Shown here in pieces: positions 18,244 to 27,800 of a DNA stretch of 64,000 nt; positions within the stretch are counted from its first letter, which is position 1; every line of letters starts with the position of its first letter. The notes under the pieces were generated by a model that saw only the letters and a list, made by a program, of their open reading frames with translations, made no database searches and had not been told where the DNA came from. This DNA comes from Pseudomonas arcuscaelestis (GTDB lineage Bacteria; Pseudomonadota; Gammaproteobacteria; Pseudomonadales; Pseudomonadaceae). Location of the stretch: contig NZ_JACOPV010000005.1 in NCBI RefSeq assembly GCF_016881005.1, positions 352,790-416,789 of the forward strand, read 5' to 3'. Position numbers and translations under genes: made by a program.

Positions 18244-19539
18244 TTAGAAACTCGCTTTGACTTGCAGGCCCAACACCAGGGCGTTGTCGATTTTCTCTGC
18301 GGAAAATGCCCCAGGTTCGATGATGTATTGCACGTCCGGACGCAGCGTCAGCCAGGGGGTTGCCTGATAGCCGTAGCTGAGTTCGATCAGTTGTTCGGCG
18401 CTGTGCAGGTTGGGAACGCTTTCACCATTGGCTGCGGCGGCGTCTTGCTGGGCGTCACGGCTGCGCGGATTGGGTACGGCGCGGCCGTAGCCAATAGCGA
18501 TGGTGTCGCGCGCGCGACCTTCGAACGGTGTGTACAAGACCAGGCCAACGCCATACCACTTGCTGAACGGGGACGCGGCGGTGCTCGCTGCCGAGTACTG
18601 ACCAAAAGCATGCATGCTGCGCCCTGGCGAGGCTTGCGAATGCCACACGGCCTGGTCGATCAGCAGATAATGGCCGTCACGACCGGACACTTCCTTGTCA
18701 CTGCCGATGCGCTTGGCGTCGGAACTGTCGTAGTAGTAGCCCAGCTTGTACTCGCCGGGCAGCTCACCCTGCAGCTTGTACACCAGCTCTAGCGGCAGCA
18801 CAGTGCCGGTGGTGTGTTTGGGTCCCAAGTGCCAGGCGCGGCTGGAGTTGCCGTTGCTCTGTGGGTCAACGTTGAACGCGGCGACCCGCACTTGCCAGGT
18901 CGATGACAGGTCGTACTTCAGGCGCACGCCGAGGTGTGCGTTGGGGTAATTGGTCCAGCCGCTGCCGCCGGACATGTTCAACGGATGACCGCAAAAACCT
19001 GCGTTCATGAAGTTGCAGAGAATCCCGCTGTCCAAGCCACCGAGATCGTTGCCCATGGCCATGTAGCCCAGCTTGACGTTCAGTTCGGGGCTGAACAGGG
19101 TGCGCTCGTAACTCAACTCAGTCAGGCGAGTATAGAGGCCGCCGAAGTTTTCCTGAATTGGCAGACGGTTGCCTACCAAGTCCTCAGAAGCACTGTTGCC
19201 GCGACGATCATTGATGGTCATTTGCACCTTGCCGCCGTTATCCAGGCCATATAGCTTGCCCAGATCGAATTGCACGCCAAGTTTGATGTTTTGTGAGTAT
19301 CTGGCGGAGCGCTGCAGGCCACCATCGGCGTTGTAGGCAGTCTCGCCACTGTAGTCGCCAGTGAACTTGATGCCTTGGCTGTCCAGTTGATGACGCAGGC
19401 CACCCCAATCACCGCTGAGGGTACTACGGGTCATCAGGTCCGCATCGTTGGCCAGTGCGGGTTGCAAGGTGATGCACGTTAGGGTCAGGAGCGGGCCGGC
19501 AAGCAAGCGAGGGCCAGAGAAGCGAAAAGCGCGGGACAT
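18244..19539 (-). CDS. OprB-family carbohydrate-selective outer-membrane porin
   Basis: A 431-residue protein with a signal peptide (about 1-30, ending LQPALA) and the OprB start block LMTRSTLSGDWGGLRHQLDSQGIKFTGDYSGE. It has alternating amphipathic strands and ends in an aromatic residue (ALVLGLQVKASF), as outer-membrane barrels do. It probably admits glucose to the periplasm for the adjacent membrane glucose dehydrogenase; this gcd-porin pairing also occurs in P. putida. The open frame reaches 19608, but the signal peptide begins at MSRAFRFSGP (19539). Confidence 0.93.
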   Translation of the reverse strand: MSRAFRFSGPRLLAGPLLTLTCITLQPALANDADLMTRSTLSGDWGGLRHQLDSQGIKFTGDYSGETAYNADGGLQRSARYSQNIKLGVQFDLGKLYGLDNGGKVQMTINDRRGNSASEDLVGNRLPIQENFGGLYTRLTELSYERTLFSPELNVKLGYMAMGNDLGGLDSGILCNFMNAGFCGHPLNMSGGSGWTNYPNAHLGVRLKYDLSSTWQVRVAAFNVDPQSNGNSSRAWHLGPKHTTGTVLPLELVYKLQGELPGEYKLGYYYDSSDAKRIGSDKEVSGRDGHYLLIDQAVWHSQASPGRSMHAFGQYSAASTAASPFSKWYGVGLVLYTPFEGRARDTIAIGYGRAVPNPRSRDAQQDAAAANGESVPNLHSAEQLIELSYGYQATPWLTLRPDVQYIIEPGAFSAEKIDNALVLGLQVKASF

Positions 19540-19623
19540 GCACAACCTATCTGAAAGAATCGCGAGAAAAAACGAGGGAAGGGGCACGGCACCCAGGCGC
19601 CGCGCCATACAGCAACGGCGTGG

Positions 19624-22041
19624 TTACGGCAGGGCGTAGGCCATGACGTAGTCGCCGCGATCGGTCGACTGGCGGGCACCACCTGCGCTAATCACGATGT
19701 ACTGCTTGCCGGTTTTCGGCGATACGTAGGTCATCGGGCCACCCTGGCTGCCGACGGGCAGGCGGGCTTTCCAGACTTCTTCACCGTTGCCGCTGTTGAA
19801 GGCGCGCAGGTAGAAGTCTTGAGTACCGGCAATGAATATCAGGCCGCCCTGAGTCGACAGGGTGCCGCCAAGGGTCGGCAAGCCAACGTTGATCGGCAAG
19901 TGCATACGGATACCCAAGGGGCCGGTGTCTTCGACCGTGCCTACGGGTACCTGCCAGGCAACTTTCTGGGTTTTCATGTCGATGGCGGTCAGGGTGCCGA
20001 ACGGCGGCGCCTGACAAGGAATACCGGCCACCGACAGGAAACGGTTCTTGTTCACCGCGTAGGGCGTGCCCTTGAGCGGCACGGCGCCCATGCCGGTGTT
20101 AAGTGCTTCGCCACCGGAACTGGCCTGAGCCTTATTCTGCGATGGAATCATTTGAATCCATAGGCCCAGGCGCATGTCGTTGACGAAGATGAAGCCATGC
20201 ACCGGGTCGGTAGAAATGCTGCCCCAGTTCATGCCCCCAAGCGAGCCTGGGAAGCTCAGCGACAGGTCGGTGCCCGGAGCGGTATAGAGGCCGTCGTAGC
20301 GCATTTTCTTGAAGTCGATGCGGCACAGCAATTGATCGTACGGCGTGGCGCCCCACATGTCCGACTCGGTCAGTTGTTGGGCGCCGATCTGTGGCATGCC
20401 AACCGATTTTGGCTGGGTTGGCGAGTAGGGTTCGTTGGGGATGTTGCTCGGCTTGACGGCGACTTCTTCGACCTGGGTCAGCGGCTTGCCGGTAGCGCGA
20501 TCGAGTACAAAAATCTGCCCAGCCTTGGTGCCGATCACCACCGCTGGCACGGTTTGACCATCGGCCTTGGTGAAGTCGATCAGGCTCGGTTGCATGGGCA
20601 GGTCAAAATCCCAGAGATCGTTGTGCACGGTCTGGTACACCCACTTTTCTTCACCGCTGGTAGCGTCCAGCGCCAGTATGGAAGCACCGTACTTGTGGTT
20701 CAGCTCGGTACGCTCGACCCCATAGATGTCGGTAGACGCGCTGCCCATCGGCAGGAACAGGGTGTTCATCGCCGGGTCGTAGGACATCGGCGCCCAGCTG
20801 TTGGGTGTGCTGCGAACATAGGTGTTGTCAGCGTCTGGCGCGTTTCGGTCTTCGGGGTTGCCCGGGTCGAATGCCCAGCGCATTTGCCCGCTAATGACAT
20901 CAAAGCCTCGGATCACGCCGCCTGGCATATCGGTTTGCACGTTGTCTGCCACGCGTCCACCGACAACTACGGTGGTACCGGCCATGAGCGGAGCAGATGA
21001 TAGTTGATAGTAGCTGTCGGGGACATTGCCGAGGCCGGCCTTGAGGTTGACCTGACCGTTGCTGCCGAAGCCCTGGCAGAACTCGCCGGTGTCCGCATCA
21101 ACGGCGATCAGGCGGGCGTCGATGGTATTGGTCAGCAGTCGTCGCTGGCAGTTCGCACCCGCCGGCACGCTGGCCGCAATGATCGCCGAGCTGTTGGCAT
21201 GAGTAGGCTGTACGATTGGCGTGCTGGCATCAAAATAGGCCATGCCGCGGCAGCGTTGCCAGACCGCCGATTGGGCATTGATCTGATTCTTCCACAGTTC
21301 TTTGCCGGTGTCGGCATCAAGGGCAATCAGGTTGTTGTGCGGGGTGCAGATGAAAACCTTGTTGCCGACCTGCAAAGGGGTGAGTTGGTCTTCGGCGCCA
21401 TTGCCGTCGCTGATAGCAACGTCTCCGGTGTGATAGGTCCAGGCCACTTTCAAGTCATTGACGTTTTCGCGATTGATCTGGTCAAGGGCGGCAAAGCGGC
21501 TGCCACCTTCGGTGTTGCCGTAGTGCGCCCAATCCTTCTGCGCTTTGGCCGGGTCGACCGGGGTCAGGCCGGGGCCATCGCCGTTTGGGCTGACGCTGGG
21601 GTGGGCGACGAACATGTTGCCGACTGCAACAACCAGCGCCACGGCCATGAGGCCTGCCATGGCATAAGCGCCGCGGCCGGGTGTTGCGCCTGCAGAGCGC
21701 GCCAGCATGGGGTAGACCAGCACCACTGCCAGGCCGATTGCGCCGAACATGAACAGGCGTGAGAACAGCGGCCAGAACTCCAGCCCGACATCGGCCACAG
21801 CCCAAATGGCCGTGCCGACAAGGAAGGCGGCATACAGCCAGGCGCCGGCTGGTTGGCGGCGTGCGACCAGCAAGCCGGCGCCGGTCATTGCCAAGCCGCC
21901 GATCAGAAAGTACCAGGAGCCGCCCAGGCTGATCAGTTTCACGCCACCTGCGGCCAGCGCCAGACCAAGCACGGCGATGATGATGCCAAGGCCGGCAAGG
22001 ATGAATGTTGAGGCGCCAGCAGGGCGCGATGGTTGCTTCAT
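19624..22041 (-). CDS. gcd: Membrane-bound PQQ-dependent glucose dehydrogenase
   Basis: An 805-residue quinoprotein that oxidises glucose to glucono-lactone in the periplasm and passes electrons to ubiquinone. About five N-terminal transmembrane helices occupy residues 15-150. A PQQ beta-propeller follows, with WAHYGNTEGGSRFAALDQI, LTPLQVGNKVFICTPHNNLIALDADTGKELW, VWQRCRGMAYFD, VYQTVHNDLWDFDLPMQP and GGPMTYVSPKTGKQYIVISAGG. It lies 84 bp upstream of the porin gene on the same strand, consistent with cotranscription. PQQ synthesis genes are not in the window. Confidence 0.97.
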   Translation of the reverse strand: MKQPSRPAGASTFILAGLGIIIAVLGLALAAGGVKLISLGGSWYFLIGGLAMTGAGLLVARRQPAGAWLYAAFLVGTAIWAVADVGLEFWPLFSRLFMFGAIGLAVVLVYPMLARSAGATPGRGAYAMAGLMAVALVVAVGNMFVAHPSVSPNGDGPGLTPVDPAKAQKDWAHYGNTEGGSRFAALDQINRENVNDLKVAWTYHTGDVAISDGNGAEDQLTPLQVGNKVFICTPHNNLIALDADTGKELWKNQINAQSAVWQRCRGMAYFDASTPIVQPTHANSSAIIAASVPAGANCQRRLLTNTIDARLIAVDADTGEFCQGFGSNGQVNLKAGLGNVPDSYYQLSSAPLMAGTTVVVGGRVADNVQTDMPGGVIRGFDVISGQMRWAFDPGNPEDRNAPDADNTYVRSTPNSWAPMSYDPAMNTLFLPMGSASTDIYGVERTELNHKYGASILALDATSGEEKWVYQTVHNDLWDFDLPMQPSLIDFTKADGQTVPAVVIGTKAGQIFVLDRATGKPLTQVEEVAVKPSNIPNEPYSPTQPKSVGMPQIGAQQLTESDMWGATPYDQLLCRIDFKKMRYDGLYTAPGTDLSLSFPGSLGGMNWGSISTDPVHGFIFVNDMRLGLWIQMIPSQNKAQASSGGEALNTGMGAVPLKGTPYAVNKNRFLSVAGIPCQAPPFGTLTAIDMKTQKVAWQVPVGTVEDTGPLGIRMHLPINVGLPTLGGTLSTQGGLIFIAGTQDFYLRAFNSGNGEEVWKARLPVGSQGGPMTYVSPKTGKQYIVISAGGARQSTDRGDYVMAYALP

Positions 22042-22140
22042 GTCGAAAAGAACTCGAAGAGGGGAGTGGCGGAATTATACCCTTAGCAAGCTAATTAACA
22101 AGTTAGTACATTTTACTCGAGTTGATCCTTCGGCTGCTCT

Positions 22141-22157
22141 GTTGCTTTAAAAGCAAC
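22141..22157. promoter_or_regulatory. Perfect palindrome in the gcd/amidase divergent region
   Basis: GTTGCTTTAAAAGCAAC is a 17-bp perfect dyad about 100 bp upstream of gcd and 160 bp upstream of the amidase gene. It is suitable as a dimeric regulator site. No regulator gene is adjacent. Confidence 0.5.
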
Positions 22158-22159
22158 GC

Positions 22160-22228
22160 CGGGTTTTCATGGTGGCCAATGCGCGGAATCGCGTAATGGC
22201 GTGCAACGAGACTCGATATGAAAACCCG
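22160..22228. repeat. Nested inverted repeat upstream of the amidase gene
   Basis: CGGGTTTTCAT (22160-22170) pairs perfectly with ATGAAAACCCG (22218-22228). Inside the 47-nt loop, GCGCG and CGCGT can form a second short stem flanked by CCAAT and AATGG. It could be a leader structure of the amidase mRNA or a mobile palindromic relic. Confidence 0.55.
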
Positions 22229-22315
22229 TTTTGAGAGAATTGATGTGTCTGTGCCCAGTATTCAGTGTGATGGCGAACGTCCTGGCGTCAACCTCCAGCC
22301 ATCGGAGGTGAACCC

Positions 22316-24028
22316 ATGATCGAGGTCACTGAAGTTTCCATCGCGCAATTGCGCGCCGCGCTCGAATCCGGCAGCACGACCTCGGTGGAATTGGTTGAAG
22401 CTTACCTCGCCCGAATCGATGCCTACGACGGCCCTGCAACCACAACTGCGCTCAATTCAGTGGTGGTGCGCAACCCCGAAGCGCTCAATGAAGCGCGGGC
22501 AGCCGATGCGCGTCGGGCCAAGGGCGAATGCCTCGGGCCACTCGATGGCATCCCTTACACAGCCAAAGACAGTTATCTGGTGAAGGGGCTTACCGCCGCC
22601 TCGGGAAGCCCGGCCTTTGCCGAACTGGTTGCCTATCGCGATGCCTTCACCATCGAGCGCCTGCGTGCCGCCGGTGCGATCTGCCTGGGCAAGACCAACA
22701 TGCCGCCCATGGCCAACGGCGGTATGCAGCGTGGGGTGTATGGCCGGGCTGAAAGCCCGTACAACGCCGACTACCTCACTGCGCCTTTCGCCTCGGGCTC
22801 ATCCAATGGCGCAGGCACTGCCACTGCTGCCAGCTTTGCAGCGTTCGGACTGGCTGAGGAAACCTGGTCGAGCGGTCGCGGGCCTGCGTCGAACAACGGC
22901 TTGTGTGCCTACACCCCTTCACGTGGGGTAATTTCGGTGCGTGGCAACTGGCCGCTGACGCCCACCATGGACGTGGTTGTGCCCTTTGCCCGAACCATGA
23001 CCGACCTGCTCGAAGTGCTCGATGTGGTGGTTGCCGAAGATCCTGATACCCGTGGCGATCTATGGCGGATGCAGCCCTGGGTACCGATTCCGAGTGTGGC
23101 GTCGGTGCGCCCGGCTTCGTATTTGGAACTGGCCGTTGATGCTGCGTCGCTCACCGGCAAACGCCTGGGCATTCCACGTATGTACATTAATGCCGATCCC
23201 GAGGCGGGTACCAGCGAAGCGCCGGGTATCGGTGGTCCGACGGGCCAGCGTATCAATACCCGGCCGACGGTAATCGCGCTATGGGAAGAGGCACGCAAGG
23301 CGCTGGAAGCGGCGGGCGCCGAGGTGATCGAGGTGGATTTTCCGTTGGTCTCCAATTGCGAAGGGGATCGTCCCGGCGCGCCGACAGTGTTCAATCGTGG
23401 CCTGGTTTCCAAGGAGTTCCTGCACCATGAACTGTGGGACCTGACTGCCTGGGCGTTTGACGATTTTCTCCAGGCCAATGGCGACCCAAAGTTGAACCGC
23501 CTGGTCGATGTCGAGGGTGCAAAGATTTTTCCCCATGATCCGGGCACCTTGCCAAATCGCGAGGGCGACCTTGCTGCCGGCATGGATGAGTACGTGCGCA
23601 TGGCGGAGCGGGGCATCACGCCTTGGGATAAGATCGGCACCGTGCCTGATGGCTTGCGTGGTTTGGAGAAAACCCGTCGTATCGACCTTGAGCAGTGGAT
23701 GGATCGCCTCCAGCTCGATGCCGTGCTGTTTCCAACGGTCGCCGACGTTGCCCCGGCCAATTCCGATGTCGACCCGGCATCGGCCGATATAGCCTGGAGC
23801 AACGGCGTGTGGGTCGCCAACGGCAACCTGGCTATCCGGCACTTGGGCGTGCCGACGGTGACGGTGCCGATGGGCGTGATGGTGGACATTGGTATGCCAG
23901 TCGGGCTGACATTTGCCGGGCGTGCCTACGACGATTCAGCGCTGCTGCGCCTGGCTTCGGCATTCGAGTCCACAGGCTCCAGGCGCTTGGTACCGCCGCG
24001 CACGCCGCCACTGGCAGTCGGTAAGTAA
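22316..24028 (+). CDS. Amidase-signature family protein
   Basis: A 570-residue predicted Ser-Ser-Lys hydrolase acting on an unidentified amide. The catalytic lysine is in DGIPYTAKDSY (near residue 80), followed by GKTNMPPMANGG. The cis-serine region is ASGSSNGAG and the nucleophile region EETWSSGRGPAS. These differ from the usual GSSGGxA and DTGGSIRxPA, but both serines and the Arg/Pro frame remain. Start: strong GGAGGTG 5 nt before ATG 22316. It is divergent from gcd and followed by convergent tRNA-Gln. The substrate cannot be inferred. Confidence 0.88.
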   Translation: MIEVTEVSIAQLRAALESGSTTSVELVEAYLARIDAYDGPATTTALNSVVVRNPEALNEARAADARRAKGECLGPLDGIPYTAKDSYLVKGLTAASGSPAFAELVAYRDAFTIERLRAAGAICLGKTNMPPMANGGMQRGVYGRAESPYNADYLTAPFASGSSNGAGTATAASFAAFGLAEETWSSGRGPASNNGLCAYTPSRGVISVRGNWPLTPTMDVVVPFARTMTDLLEVLDVVVAEDPDTRGDLWRMQPWVPIPSVASVRPASYLELAVDAASLTGKRLGIPRMYINADPEAGTSEAPGIGGPTGQRINTRPTVIALWEEARKALEAAGAEVIEVDFPLVSNCEGDRPGAPTVFNRGLVSKEFLHHELWDLTAWAFDDFLQANGDPKLNRLVDVEGAKIFPHDPGTLPNREGDLAAGMDEYVRMAERGITPWDKIGTVPDGLRGLEKTRRIDLEQWMDRLQLDAVLFPTVADVAPANSDVDPASADIAWSNGVWVANGNLAIRHLGVPTVTVPMGVMVDIGMPVGLTFAGRAYDDSALLRLASAFESTGSRRLVPPRTPPLAVGK

Positions 24029-24150
24029 CAGGCAGGTTGGGGTTGGCGCTGAGCAGCGTCATCCCGGCCTATCGGCTGAGCGTTGTGCTTGAGGTGCGCT
24101 TGGTTTCGACGGAGGTCGTCGTGAGATTGCTTTGGCTTTGAAGAAGAAAA

Positions 24151-24225
24151 TGGCAGGGGCGGCTGGATTCGAACCAACGCATGGCAGGATCAAAACCTGC
24201 TGCCTTACCGCTTGGCGACGCCCCT
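24151..24225 (-). tRNA. tRNA-Gln (anticodon UUG)
   Basis: Reading the minus strand, AGGGGCG...CGCCCCT forms the acceptor stem, followed by G and an encoded CCA (24151-24153). The D-arm region is GCCAAGCGGTAAGGC, the anticodon stem-loop GCAGG TTTTGAT CCTGC gives anticodon TTG, and the T-loop is GGTTCGAATCC. It is 75 nt long and closely matches bacterial tRNA-Gln(UUG). No integrase or duplicated 3' end is visible nearby. Confidence 0.96.
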
Positions 24226-24413
24226 GTAGATGTTGCGATGAGTGTCGGGCACTCATTTGAAGAAGTTGCTGCATTCGCTGCTGTAGCAGGAATGGCCGCG
24301 AATTTAACAACTTTTGCGCCGTCTGTGAAGTCCTGAAGCAAAAATTTGTTTTTAAAACAGCTGGTTACTGTTGCATCATCGTAGCGTTTATTTATTCAGC
24401 AGGAAATTCCCAC

Positions 24414-24794
24414 ATGGCAAACCACGACATTACCTTCACGCCTGACCCCGATCCGGAATCCATTTCCAGTGATGTTGCCGGTTTTGGCGGCCTGTTGGTT
24501 TCCACCCAGATTCCAACGCGTGCCGACGGCAGCCTGGAGCTTGGCGATATTACCCTACAGAGTGAGTGCACCCTGCAAGCGCTCAAGGTAGCCCTTGAGC
24601 GTGCTGGCAGCTCGATGGACCGGGTGTTGCACCTGACGATCTACCTGACCGAGATGGCGGATCGCGGCGCTTTCAACGAAGTCTACCAACGTTTCTTCGC
24701 CAAACCGTGGCCGGTACGCGCCGCTGTTGGCGTTGCATCGCTAGCTGTTGAAGGTATGCGGGTGGAAGTGACGGCGATGGCGGCCAAGGGGTGA
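24414..24794 (+). CDS. RidA family protein (enamine/imine deaminase fold)
   Basis: A 126-residue YjgF/YER057c/UK114 protein. It has GFGGLLVSTQIPTRADGSLELGDITLQSECTLQALKVALERAG and MDRVLHLTIYLTEMADRGAFNEVYQRFF, typical of the trimeric fold. The expected catalytic arginine appears in KPWPVRAAVGVASL, where canonical RidA has PARSxV. The shift suggests a RidA paralogue with its own substrate rather than the housekeeping enzyme. Start ATG 24414 follows AGGAAAT. It is monocistronic. Confidence 0.88.
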   Translation: MANHDITFTPDPDPESISSDVAGFGGLLVSTQIPTRADGSLELGDITLQSECTLQALKVALERAGSSMDRVLHLTIYLTEMADRGAFNEVYQRFFAKPWPVRAAVGVASLAVEGMRVEVTAMAAKG

Positions 24795-24822
24795 GCGGCA
24801 GTGGTAAACGCCGGGCTCACCC
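24789..24822 (+). terminator. Hairpin overlapping the ridA-like stop codon
   Basis: GGGTGAGC (24789-24796) and GCTCACCC (24815-24822) are perfectly complementary, with no U-tract. It may serve both this gene and the convergent large gene ending at 24837. Confidence 0.5.
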
Positions 24823-24836
24823 GAAAGGGAATAAGG

Positions 24837-27800
24837 CTAACGGTCGAATATGCCGTAGCCTATCGCGCTATCACCAATCCAGTTTCCTCCTCGTAGAGAT
24901 CCTTGTTCCCCGGTTGCTGGATTGAATACATAGCGCCTGTTCGTTCCAGCCGAATCCAGACACCAGCAATTTGCGCCCTCGAAGCCAGGGTTACCGTCGC
25001 TGTAGGAGGTACGAAGTGCTGCCCATTCCGCCAGCGTTGGCAAAGTGCCGCCATACGAAGCTGCCGAGTCCCGGCACGAGACCCACGTCCCGAATATTCC
25101 CAAACCTGAAAAAAGTCGCACGTTCGAAACGGTCACGCTGTACTGGGCCGTGTTCATCTCGGCATCCTGTACTACTACGTTATGAGTGCCACTGAGGAAT
25201 GAAATGGCTCGTCCGGTATTGATGTCGACTTCGAACGCGTTCGGATTACTTGAGTAGTATTTGTAAGGAGGTTTCCCTCCGCTGGCTGTACGTGTCACTG
25301 AGGCGTTTGCGGGTGGATTCGTAACTGGTCTTGATGAGCGATAGATTCTGCCGTTCAGCGTTACGGGTGTGGGATCTATGTACAGGGCCGGTTGCAAGGC
25401 CTTGACTTGAAGGATTACTGACGGCGAGGTGACCTGATCTCCAGAAACTCTGGTCACAACATAAGCAACTGAGAAGGTCATGCCAGCGTAACGGTTAACC
25501 TCCGCTTTGGGGACGTTGAAGGTTAATTGTTGGATCTGAGTTACCGTTTGCTGTTGCGTAGTGTAAGCGCCGAATTTCACCCCGACCTTGTCCCCAATGG
25601 TCATGCCGGTGTATGACCTTACGTTAATCACGAGCCCGCTGGCCGGCACCTGCTCAGGGGTGAGTACATTACCTGGCGCTGAAGGAATAACGGGCTTTTC
25701 CAGGCTCAGGTCGGGCAGTTTGGAGAGTGTCAATGTAAGTATTGGAAACGTCAGCGCTTTGGATTCGTCTGCAGCGCCATCGAAAGCGACGCTGACTTCC
25801 ACGCTTAACGATGAGTCATGCTTGAGCTTTACCAGCTCGGTGCGCAGCACTTTGCTGCTCAACCCTTGTGTCGCTTCGCCCGCGCTGACCAGCAGCGCTC
25901 GTGCCGGATAGAAGCTATAGGACGTGCCGTTCTCCAGCGTTCCACTGACCTTGATCCAATAGCGTTGCCCTTCGGCAATCAGCGGCCAGGGCTCGACCGT
26001 GACCGCGGCATCGCCGTCGAAGCTGGCCATGTCCAGCGTGGCAGTGCCGTTTGCTTCGGGGACGATGGGGGTCGGCAGATGTATTGGCTGCAGTGTGTTC
26101 ACCCGCAATGCCAAGGGTTCGGAGAGTACAGGGTTGCTCCCGCGGACCACGGCATAGCGCACGTTGATGGTCTTGCCTTGGCTGGCCGCCACCACTGAAG
26201 GCGGGATAGTGAAATCCACGCGACCGCTGATGCTCCCGGGCTTTTGCTCGGTTTCGATGGTGTCGGCGCTGCCTTCACCCGTCCAGGCGACGGCCAGGGT
26301 GTCGGTGGTCAGCATGGCTTCATACTCGACCCGCACCGTGGCGCCTGCACTGGCCGTAATCGGATCCAGAATGCCGCCTGGCGCCTGTACAACCGTCGGC
26401 GCGATGAAATTGTCCTGCGCCTTGCGCCGGATGGGCAGGTTCAGCAGTGCCGAACTGGCCGGGCTGCCGCTGCTGCGCTGCACTCGATAGCCAACGGTCA
26501 CGTCATTGTTGAGGTTGCCAATGATGTAAGGGGTATAGCCGATGAAAAAGTTGATCGGTGTGCCCAGATTTTCTGCGCTCACATCGATATAGTCGCTGTA
26601 GCTGGTACCGGTCAGGCCTTGCCAGGTCAGGGTGATACGGTCACCCAATGCCTTGCCAGGATACTGGGGCACTGTGGCATTGGTACCGCTGGGTACTGCG
26701 TCGGGATCGAGGGTGCCGTCTACTACCCCAACAACGCTGGGTGCCGGTAGCACGGCGCCGCCCTGGCCAACCACGTTAAGCTCCAGACTGGTGGACTCTT
26801 CACCCTTGACCCGGTAGTACACGCGCAGGGAGCCATTGAGTAAAGGTGTGAAGAAGGCCTTGGGTACGCTGAGCAACACAGGCTTGCCGACCATGCTACC
26901 GGTGATGTCCCGGGTGTCCTGATAGGAGGAGGGCAAGCCATTGGCAGCCGTACCCACGCAGAACAGCTCCACTCGATCACCCGCCTGCATGTTTAGATAG
27001 GGTGCGACTTCGACGGTGGCGCCGCCGTCAGGGATCTGCTCCAGATCAAGACTATCGCCCACGGCCTCTTGCAAGGTCGGCGGTACGAGGCGCTGGACCT
27101 GGCCAATGATCTCTACCGAGGTGCGGCGGGAATGCTGCACGCCACGGTTGGAGGTCACCTTGTAGGTGATGACGGCCATACCACCGGCACTGGCCCTGGC
27201 GATGGCATTGGGCACGCCGACTTCGGCAGGCAAGCCCTCGTTGTCGGCGTCCACGCTGTAGGCTTGCTCATGCTCGACCGGGTCGCCGATGGGCGGGCGG
27301 GCGCGCCAGGTGACGGTGAGGGTGTCACCCTCGGCCATACCGGCATAGACGCGTACCCGGATGCGCGCATCCTGGTCGCCCAGGCGTTCGAGATCGATCG
27401 CGCCGTTCACGGCGTCGAGGACGTCCGGGGCCCGCAGCAGGCCGCTGCCAATCTCGGCATTGATCTCCACCGGGCGCGACCACAGCGACCAGTTGTTGAC
27501 GATGTCGCGCACTTCGTACAGGACCAGCACGGGCCCGGCGCCGGCTTGCTCGATGACGGCACGAGGCACGGGCAAGAGGATCGCGGTGTTCACCTCGCTG
27601 GCCTGCACACTGTGCTCGACCGATTCGCCTCCCCAGCTGAGCTTGAGTTGGTCGCCCTCGGTCATGTTCAGGTACGCCGGCACAGTGGCGACGATGTTGT
27701 CGGCGTTGCTGTCCTCCACCAGCTCCGGTACACCGGTGACGGCTTGCAGGTTCTCGTTGGTGTACGGGGTGGAAGGATCGGGGTCGGTGCCGCCGGGCAC

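Noticed and set aside
24151..24225. tRNA-Gln as an attachment site for an integrated element
   Set aside because: No integrase, no repeated tRNA 3' end and ordinary neighbouring genes.
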